From assembly GCA_964400655.1 (NCBI GenBank), contig CAYNVN010000103.1, positions 1 through 19,053 on the forward strand: DNA of 19,053 nt, read 5' to 3'. Below, piece by piece: positions 14,027 through 19,053 of this stretch (position 1 is the first letter of the stretch; the number at the start of each line of letters is the position of its first letter). The position numbers were made by a program, and so were the translations under genes. The stretch comes from B16-G9 sp964400655 (lineage in GTDB: Bacteria; Bacteroidota; Bacteroidia; Bacteroidales; F082). Below the pieces are notes generated by a model. The model searched no databases. It saw only the letters and a list, made by a program, of their open reading frames with translations, and was not told the DNA's origin.

Positions 14027-15334
14027 ATGCCAACTTTAAAAGAGAGGTTATACGAGAAAATAGAAGCGCACAGACCAAGGGTTACGAGGCTTCTTAAAGA
14101 GCATGGAGATGATGTGATTGACAAAGTTACCGTCAAACAGGTGTTGGGCGGAATGCGTGGCATCAAAAGTTTAATTACCGATATATCGTACCTTGATCCG
14201 ATGGAAGGTATCCGCTATCGCGGCAACACCTTACCCGAAGTTTTTGAGAAACTTCCCAAGCCTCAGGGAAAAGAGATGCCTTATGTTGAAGGTCTTTATT
14301 ATCTTTTACTTACCGGCGATATTCCAACGGAGAGTCAGGTGGCCGATGTAATTTACGATTTCAGCAACCGCAGGTTGTTACCACGCTATGTATTCGACAT
14401 TATTGATGCTTTTCCGAATCACAGCCACCCCATGGCTATTTTATCGGCAGCCGTAATGGCCATGCAGCGTGAATCGTTGTTTAACACCCGGTATCAGGCG
14501 GGAATGAGTAAAATGGATTACTGGGATCCCACATACGAAGACGCAACCAACCTGTTGGCAAAACTTCCGTTGATAGGGGCATATATTTACAATAAGCTTT
14601 ACATTGGAAACACAAACGTATTCCCCAATCCGTCACTCGATTTTGGAGGCAACTTTGCCTATATGATCGATAAAAAGGAACCTTACGACGATGTGGCAAG
14701 GATGTATTTTATCATTCATGCCGACCATGAAAGCGGAAACGTAAGTGCTCACACAGGCCACCTTGTGGCCAGCTCCCTCTCGGATGCTTATTATGCCACT
14801 TCGGGAATGATTAACGGACTGGCAGGCCCGTTGCACGGTTTGGCCAATCAGGAAGTATTACGCTGGATTCAGGGTGTTAAAGAAAAGATGGGTCATAAAA
14901 AACCCACCAAAGAGGATATGAAGAAATTTGTTTGGGATACACTGAACAGCGGACAGGTAATTCCGGGATACGGTCATGCCGTATTGCGTAAAACCGACCC
15001 GCGTTATACCGTTCAGCGCGAGTTTGCCCTGAAACATATGCCCGATGATGAGCTGTTTGAATATGTAAGTATGTTGTACGAAGTGGTTCCTCCGATTTTG
15101 GAAGAGCAGGGTAAAGCCAAAAACCCGTGGCCCAATGTGGATGCCCAGTCGGGTGTTATTCAGTGGCACTATGGCGTAACCCAATACGATTTTTACACCG
15201 TACTGTTTGCCATCGGCCGTGCCTTTGGAGTACTTTCAAACATTATTTGGGACCGCGCGCTGGGATACCCCATCGAACGCCCGAAATCAATCACCACCGA
15301 CATGATGGAAGATATGGTGGGAATAAAAAAATAA
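14027..15334 (+). CDS. gltA: Citrate synthase, mitochondrial (eukaryotic) type
   Basis: The protein has 435 residues and condenses oxaloacetate with acetyl-CoA to citrate. It reads like the mitochondrial-type enzyme rather than the short bacterial GltA. Landmarks are YRGNTLPEV (64-72), HADHESGNVSAHTGHLVASS (231-250), GPLHGLANQEV (267-277), PGYGHAVLRKTDPRY (313-327) and NPWPNVDAQSG (366-376). The catalytic triad corresponds to H270, H317 and D372, all present. The usual DAHSG motif reads DAQSG here, one position away from the catalytic Asp. It is preceded by a long leader and followed by a strong terminator, so it is monocistronic. It is divergent from monomeric isocitrate dehydrogenase, with which it forms the oxidative branch to 2-oxoglutarate; aconitase must be encoded elsewhere. 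Confidence 0.95.
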   Translation: MPTLKERLYEKIEAHRPRVTRLLKEHGDDVIDKVTVKQVLGGMRGIKSLITDISYLDPMEGIRYRGNTLPEVFEKLPKPQGKEMPYVEGLYYLLLTGDIPTESQVADVIYDFSNRRLLPRYVFDIIDAFPNHSHPMAILSAAVMAMQRESLFNTRYQAGMSKMDYWDPTYEDATNLLAKLPLIGAYIYNKLYIGNTNVFPNPSLDFGGNFAYMIDKKEPYDDVARMYFIIHADHESGNVSAHTGHLVASSLSDAYYATSGMINGLAGPLHGLANQEVLRWIQGVKEKMGHKKPTKEDMKKFVWDTLNSGQVIPGYGHAVLRKTDPRYTVQREFALKHMPDDELFEYVSMLYEVVPPILEEQGKAKNPWPNVDAQSGVIQWHYGVTQYDFYTVLFAIGRAFGVLSNIIWDRALGYPIERPKSITTDMMEDMVGIKK

Positions 15335-15350
15335 TTCTTTCCAACCCAAT

Positions 15351-15383
15351 AAAAAACCCCGCTCTTTTGGAGCGGGGTTTTTT
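15351..15383 (+). terminator. Intrinsic terminator after citrate synthase
   Basis: CCCCGCTC (15357-15364) pairs with GAGCGGGG (15370-15377) around a 5-nt loop, extended by a six-A run before and a six-T run after the stem. It starts 17 bp past the citrate synthase stop. The A and T flanks make it work in both orientations in principle, but only plus-strand genes flank it. Confidence 0.93.
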
Positions 15384-15450
15384 ATTGGAATTCTTTACCT
15401 CCGGTCATTTATGTGCTGCAAACTTTAAATCCGGCAACAGCATTTTTATC

Positions 15451-15458
15451 TACTTTTG
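15451..15458 (+). promoter_or_regulatory. -7 promoter element for the glycosyltransferase operon
   Basis: TACTTTTG matches TAnnTTTG exactly and ends 16 nt before the TTG start at 15475. If transcription starts about 7 nt downstream, the 5' leader is only about 10 nt. No clear -33 TTTG is seen. Confidence 0.55.
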
Positions 15459-15474
15459 CAGCAAACAATAATTA

Positions 15475-16479
15475 TTGAAAAAAATCCTCATCATACAAAC
15501 CGCTTCGCTGGGTGATGTAATACTTGCCACCCCGTTGATTGAAAAGCTGCACCGGTTTTATCCCCATGCAAGGATTGATTTTATTTTAAAATATGGATAT
15601 GAGGATTTGTTGCGCGGGCATCCCTATTTAAAATTTGTAATGGTATGGGATAAAACCGAACATAAATACCGTCATCTAAAAGAGTTGATTGAAATTGTAA
15701 GGGAAAACCGGTACGATTTGGTGGTTAATGCACAGCGGTTTGCCTCTTCGGGATTGATAACCGCATTGTCGGGAGCCAAACACAGGGTCGGATTTGGTAA
15801 AAATCCGTTATCTCCTTTTTTTACAAAAAGGATTAAACATAAAATTGGTAAAAGTAAAAACAACCCGCACGAAACGGTACGCAACCTAAAACTGATTGAG
15901 CACTTAACCGACAACAGTGTGGTAAAGCCAAAGCTTTATCCTTCAAAACACGATTTTGCCTCGGTGTCGCAATACAAAACGCGCAAGTACATTACGGTAT
16001 CGCCGGCATCGTTATGGTTTACCAAGCAGTACCCCAAAGAGAAGTGGATTGAGTTTGCATCCTCAATTGATAAAGATTTGACCGTTTATTTTTTAGGGTC
16101 GGGAAAAGAGAAGGCTCTTTGCGACGACATTATCAAACAATCGGGAAATGCAAACAGCCTGAATCTTGCCGGCAGATTGTCGGTACTTGAATCGGCTGCG
16201 CTGATGCGGGATGCCGTAATGAATTACACCAACGATTCGGCACCCATGCACCTTGCCTCTGCCATGAATGCCCCGGTAGCGGCCGTGTATTGTTCAACCG
16301 TTCCCGAATTTGGTTTCGGGCCGCTTTCGGATGTAAGCCATATTATTCAAACCAACAGGCAACTATCCTGCAGGCCTTGCGGTCTTCACGGGTATAAAAA
16401 ATGTCCGAAGAAACACTTTGATTGTGCTAATACCATTGAAAATAACCAATTGTTAAGTATTTTAAAAACCATCGATTAA
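15475..16479 (+). CDS. Glycosyltransferase family 9 (heptosyltransferase-like), TTG start
   Basis: The protein has 334 residues. The start is TTG: the codon two positions upstream in frame is a TAA stop (15469-15471), and KKILIIQTASLGDVILATPL begins immediately, which is exactly where this family begins. Landmarks are the N-terminal acceptor-domain motif GDVILATPL (13-21), SPASLWFTKQYPKEKW (176-191) and the ADP-sugar-domain motif YTNDSAPMHLASAM (251-264). A C-terminal cysteine group C299, C302, C310, C317 follows. Family 9 enzymes transfer heptose or related sugars onto lipopolysaccharide core on the cytoplasmic face of the inner membrane. The exact acceptor cannot be told. It is the first gene of a three-gene run, 11 bp before the next. 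Confidence 0.92.
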   Translation: MKKILIIQTASLGDVILATPLIEKLHRFYPHARIDFILKYGYEDLLRGHPYLKFVMVWDKTEHKYRHLKELIEIVRENRYDLVVNAQRFASSGLITALSGAKHRVGFGKNPLSPFFTKRIKHKIGKSKNNPHETVRNLKLIEHLTDNSVVKPKLYPSKHDFASVSQYKTRKYITVSPASLWFTKQYPKEKWIEFASSIDKDLTVYFLGSGKEKALCDDIIKQSGNANSLNLAGRLSVLESAALMRDAVMNYTNDSAPMHLASAMNAPVAAVYCSTVPEFGFGPLSDVSHIIQTNRQLSCRPCGLHGYKKCPKKHFDCANTIENNQLLSILKTID

Positions 16480-16490
16480 TCAACTAAATT

Positions 16491-17063
16491 ATGGAAAACC
16501 TGCAGCAGGAGATTGATAATTCTGTTAATATATTAAAGCAAGGAAAAGTGATTCTTTATCCCACCGATACCATTTGGGGTATTGGTGCCGATGCAACCAA
16601 CAGTAAAGCGGTTCAGCGGATATATAAAATTAAAGAGCGGGATGCGGGAAAAAGTATGATCATACTTTTGGACAGCATGGAAAAGCTTTCGGATTATGTG
16701 GAAGATGTTCCTGAAATATCATATGATCTGATTGAAAAAACGCGGGTTCCGTTAACCATAGTCTATCCGAAAGCCAAAAATCTGGCCAAAAATCTGGTGG
16801 CGGCCGACGGTTCAATCGCCATCAGGGTGGTAAAGGGTGCCTACTGTTCGGAGGTTATCCGTAAATTCGGTAAACCCATTGTTTCCACATCGGCCAATAT
16901 GTCGGGCGACAAACCGCCTAAAACTTTCAACGATATTTCGCAAATGGTAATCGACAGGGTTGATTACGTGGTTAATGTTTTTAGAAACAGAATAAACACG
17001 GTAAAACCGTCAACCATTATAAAAATGGGTGATGACGGAATGTTTGAAATTATCAGGTCATAA
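16491..17063 (+). CDS. tsaC: Threonylcarbamoyl-AMP synthase (TsaC/YrdC family)
   Basis: The protein has 190 residues, so it is the short YrdC-only form without the Sua5 C-terminal domain. ILYPTDTIWGIGADAT (21-36) is the family signature. The basic nucleotide-binding residues K46, K48 and R50 (YKIKERDAGKS), R112 (SIAIRV) and the STSANMSG loop (132-139) are present. The enzyme makes threonylcarbamoyl-AMP from threonine, bicarbonate and ATP, the first step of t6A37 tRNA modification. The related YciO paralogue has a similar fold, so this assignment is not absolute. It sits between a glycosyltransferase (11-bp gap) and a nitrilase-family gene (9-bp gap), consistent with one transcript. Confidence 0.9.
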   Translation: MENLQQEIDNSVNILKQGKVILYPTDTIWGIGADATNSKAVQRIYKIKERDAGKSMIILLDSMEKLSDYVEDVPEISYDLIEKTRVPLTIVYPKAKNLAKNLVAADGSIAIRVVKGAYCSEVIRKFGKPIVSTSANMSGDKPPKTFNDISQMVIDRVDYVVNVFRNRINTVKPSTIIKMGDDGMFEIIRS

Positions 17064-17072
17064 ATTATTGTA

Positions 17073-17873
17073 ATGTCGAAATTCAGAATAGCACAAATAC
17101 AGTATGCTCCCGTTTTGGGGGATGAAGAAGGCAGTATGGACAATTTCAGGGAACTGATTTTCTCAACCCGCCACAGGGCCGATTTGATCGTGCTTCCGGA
17201 GCTGGCCAATTCGGGGTATAACTTTGCTGACCGCAATCAGGCTTTGTCGTGCGCCGAAAGCGTTGAAGAGAGTGAGTTTATCGACTGGCTGCGACGCTGG
17301 GCGTTGATGCACGAAACCAATATTGTAACCGGTTTTTTGGAAAAGGATGGCGATAAACTGTATAATTCGTCCGTTTATATCAATAAACGCGGAAAAAAGG
17401 AGGTTTATCGTAAGGTGCATCTTTTTATGAATGAAAAAAATATTTTTGATAAGGGTGACAAAGGTTTTCCTGTTTTTGATATGGATGAATATAAACTGGG
17501 AATGCTTGTTTGTTTCGACTATCTGTTTCCGGAGCCGTGGCGTATTTTGGCATTAAAAGGGGCCGATATTGTGGCACACCCGTCCAATTTGGTTACCGGT
17601 AATGCCTTTAAGGTGGTGCCGGCCCAGGCCGTGATAAACGGTTATTATATTGCAACCACCAACCGCATAGGATCAGAAGGCGAACTTAATTTTACGGGAA
17701 AAACGTTTATTGTCGATCCCAAAGGAGAGGTGATAAAAACCGCTTCTCCCGGTCAGGCGGAGGTTGTTTTAACCAGGATAGACCCTTTATTATCGCGTGA
17801 TAAAATGATAACCCCCGGAAACCATGTTTTAAACGACCGTTTTCCGGAAGAGTACGGAGAGGTTTGTAATTAA
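17073..17873 (+). CDS. Nitrilase-superfamily carbon-nitrogen hydrolase
   Basis: The protein has 266 residues, the usual length for one CN-hydrolase domain. The catalytic triad is visible: E43 in VLPELANSGY, K114 in YRKVHLF and C147 in MLVCFDYLFPE. PSNLV (around 169-173) and the ATTNRIGSEGELNFTGKTFI region are also family-typical. Members cleave C-N bonds in amides, carbamoyl-putrescine, omega-amides or other small molecules in the cytoplasm; the substrate cannot be assigned from sequence alone. It is the last gene of the run beginning at 15475 and ends before the 19-bp inverted repeat. Confidence 0.92.
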   Translation: MSKFRIAQIQYAPVLGDEEGSMDNFRELIFSTRHRADLIVLPELANSGYNFADRNQALSCAESVEESEFIDWLRRWALMHETNIVTGFLEKDGDKLYNSSVYINKRGKKEVYRKVHLFMNEKNIFDKGDKGFPVFDMDEYKLGMLVCFDYLFPEPWRILALKGADIVAHPSNLVTGNAFKVVPAQAVINGYYIATTNRIGSEGELNFTGKTFIVDPKGEVIKTASPGQAEVVLTRIDPLLSRDKMITPGNHVLNDRFPEEYGEVCN

Positions 17874-17891
17874 GTTCTAAGCGTACTAACA

Positions 17892-17930
17892 GCAACCCGT
17901 TCTTAAACCGCCGGTTTAAGAACGGGTTGC
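17892..17930. terminator. Perfect 19-bp inverted repeat between convergent genes, probable bidirectional terminator
   Basis: The 19-nt arm at 17892-17910 is the exact reverse complement of 17912-17930, with a single C between; in RNA the loop would open to 3-5 nt. It lies in the 75-bp gap between the nitrilase stop and the stop of the minus-strand fibre gene. There is no adjacent T-run on either strand, so it is not a textbook intrinsic terminator, though its position fits transcription insulation or mRNA 3'-end protection. Confidence 0.7.
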
Positions 17931-17948
17931 GGAACAATGGCTGTTATT

Positions 17949-19053
17949 TTAGTTGTTGTTATTTAATATTAGTTTTTCCAGCCTTTCAAGGCGTGACTTT
18001 AGCAGGGCATTTTCCTTTTTGAGTTTTTCTATTTGTTGCTGTTGCTCGTAATTGGCTTTGTAGTTGTAAGTGGTTATTTCGTCAATCAGCAGGGCATTTC
18101 CTTCGGTTAATGTTTCCGGGAGTGAAGCAGGATCAAGTTCTTTTAATCCTTTTTCGGTAAATTCATCAAAAGTTCCCTCTTTTTTTGCCATGGGTGGATG
18201 ATTGATAAGTTGCGATGTAACACTAAAACCGGTAAATGCTGCCGAACCCTGGGTAACATAGTTGTGTGCATAAACATTGTTCCATGCTGTTCCGTTGGCA
18301 CCGAGGTCTTTACTGATATGTGTTTCGGGGATAAAGTTGCCGCCACTTATAATGTTACCGTCGCCAACCGTATTTATTCTCAAGGTCATTCCGGTTCCGC
18401 CGCCATAATCGTAAGCATCAATACGGGCATAATTGAATGAAGCGTTTGGTGATACAAACAAAAGAACTCTTCTGTTGGACCCCTGTCCGTCGCTTACAAT
18501 CATCCTTGCCCTGTTACCTGAGGCACTCGTAACATCAAGCAGCTCTTCAGGATTAGTGGTACCGATTCCCACTTTTGTGGCGTTAAAATAAAGTTGGTCG
18601 GTACTAAAATCACCACCAATTAACGGAGTGCTGGTACTTGAATTGTCAATAAAAAGTTTGTTACTGCTTGTATTGTTTTTTCCCGCATGATAACCAATAA
18701 AAACACAATTGCTAACGCTGTTGCCGTATACTCCCATACCTGCCTGCATACCTACTGCAGTATTATTGTTCCCCGATATATTATAGGCGTTGGCGAGGTA
18801 TCCGATGTTTGTGTTGTAACTACCTGTGTTATTATTTCTGGCAGACAATGTTCCGATGGATGTATTCCAAAATCCCGTAGTGTTGTGATCCATAGAATTT
18901 GAACCAATGGCTACATTTTTTCCGCCGGTAGTATTGCTATGTAATGAAAAATACCCTATAGCTGTGTTATCTTCAGCAGTGGTATTATCCGGTAAACTTT
19001 CGAACCCTATTGCCGTATTTTGATAACCTGTTGTATTGGCATATAAAGATTTT
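17949..19053 (-). CDS. Secreted fibre-like surface protein with 17-residue NTAIG repeats, partial (5' end outside window)
   Basis: The frame stays open from the stop at 17949 to the window edge, at least 367 residues. The ATG at 18893 is internal: the repeat NTAIG...NTT continues upstream of it for 53 more codons. The visible N-terminal part is a 17-residue repeat (NTAIGYFSLHSNTTGGK-like), similar to YadA-head-type repeats. Then come VGIGTTNPEELLDV, a globular segment, and a C-terminal module that aligns without gaps (about 45 of 97 identical by eye) with the fibre protein at 311-2599. The end is a Lys/Glu/Leu coiled coil and a poly-Asn tail. Signal peptide and promoter are not visible. It is probably an extracellular trimeric fibre; the role is inferred. 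Confidence 0.85.
   Translation of the reverse strand, partial: KSLYANTTGYQNTAIGFESLPDNTTAEDNTAIGYFSLHSNTTGGKNVAIGSNSMDHNTTGFWNTSIGTLSARNNNTGSYNTNIGYLANAYNISGNNNTAVGMQAGMGVYGNSVSNCVFIGYHAGKNNTSSNKLFIDNSSTSTPLIGGDFSTDQLYFNATKVGIGTTNPEELLDVTSASGNRARMIVSDGQGSNRRVLLFVSPNASFNYARIDAYDYGGGTGMTLRINTVGDGNIISGGNFIPETHISKDLGANGTAWNNVYAHNYVTQGSAAFTGFSVTSQLINHPPMAKKEGTFDEFTEKGLKELDPASLPETLTEGNALLIDEITTYNYKANYEQQQQIEKLKKENALLKSRLERLEKLILNNNN
18660..19053 (-). repeat. 17-residue NTAIG/NTTG repeat array in the partial fibre gene
   Basis: Successive units (for example NTAIGYFSLHSNTTGGK, NVAIGSNSMDHNTTGFW, NTSIGTLSARNNNTGSY) are 17 residues long, about five exact copies plus two less regular units before the array ends. 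The array runs off the window edge, so the copy number is a minimum. The pattern of Ile-Gly every 17 residues with Asn/Thr loops resembles trimeric left-handed beta-roll heads such as YadA. Confidence 0.8.

Overview
The window looks like chromosomal DNA of a member of the Bacteroidota, most likely Bacteroidales/Marinilabiliales-like. The lineage is inferred from three things: several promoter-like TAnnTTTG (-7) elements in front of genes with little visible Shine-Dalgarno sequence; the surface-protein signature seen at both ends of the window (VAINTTG near the N-terminus, VGIGTxxPxxxLDV repeats); and typical Bacteroidota gene families (periplasmic-TPR sensor kinases, monomeric isocitrate dehydrogenase, mitochondrial-type citrate synthase). 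Nothing indicates a plasmid, prophage, IS element, CRISPR array, tRNA or rRNA.

Layout. Positions 1-242 are non-coding and contain several short-period repeat tracts, two of them with a clean 7-nt period. Next is a minus-strand secreted fibre-like protein (311-2599) built from 21 copies of a 15-residue repeat. Behind it is a minus-strand two-component operon (3927-6065 kinase, then 2825-3919 REC-PAS-LuxR regulator). Diverging from it is a second sensory pair on the plus strand (6174-8150 TPR/LytS-type kinase, 8205-8942 LytTR regulator). The regulator ends 3 bp from the convergent rarA gene (8946-10217, minus). A small membrane protein follows (10363-11034, plus).

A central-metabolism block comes next: monomeric NADP-isocitrate dehydrogenase (11101-13332, minus) and mitochondrial-type citrate synthase (14027-15334, plus), divergent around a 694-bp AT-rich control region. 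Together they feed carbon from oxaloacetate and acetyl-CoA towards 2-oxoglutarate; aconitase, the step between, is not in the window. A tight plus-strand operon follows: glycosyltransferase family 9 with a TTG start (15475-16479), threonylcarbamoyl-AMP synthase (16491-17063) and a nitrilase-family amidohydrolase (17073-17873). Past a 19-bp perfect inverted repeat, the window ends inside a second minus-strand fibre-like protein (17949 to beyond 19053), whose start lies outside the window.

The most unusual material is the pair of fibre-like proteins at the two ends. Their shafts are different (a strictly alternating 15-residue YG repeat versus a 17-residue NTAIG repeat), but they share a gapless C-terminal module of about 97 residues followed by a coiled coil. 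This is a modular surface-fibre architecture with exchangeable shafts on a common end piece. The two back-to-back TPR sensor systems and the heptamer-repeat intergenic DNA are the other points worth a second look.
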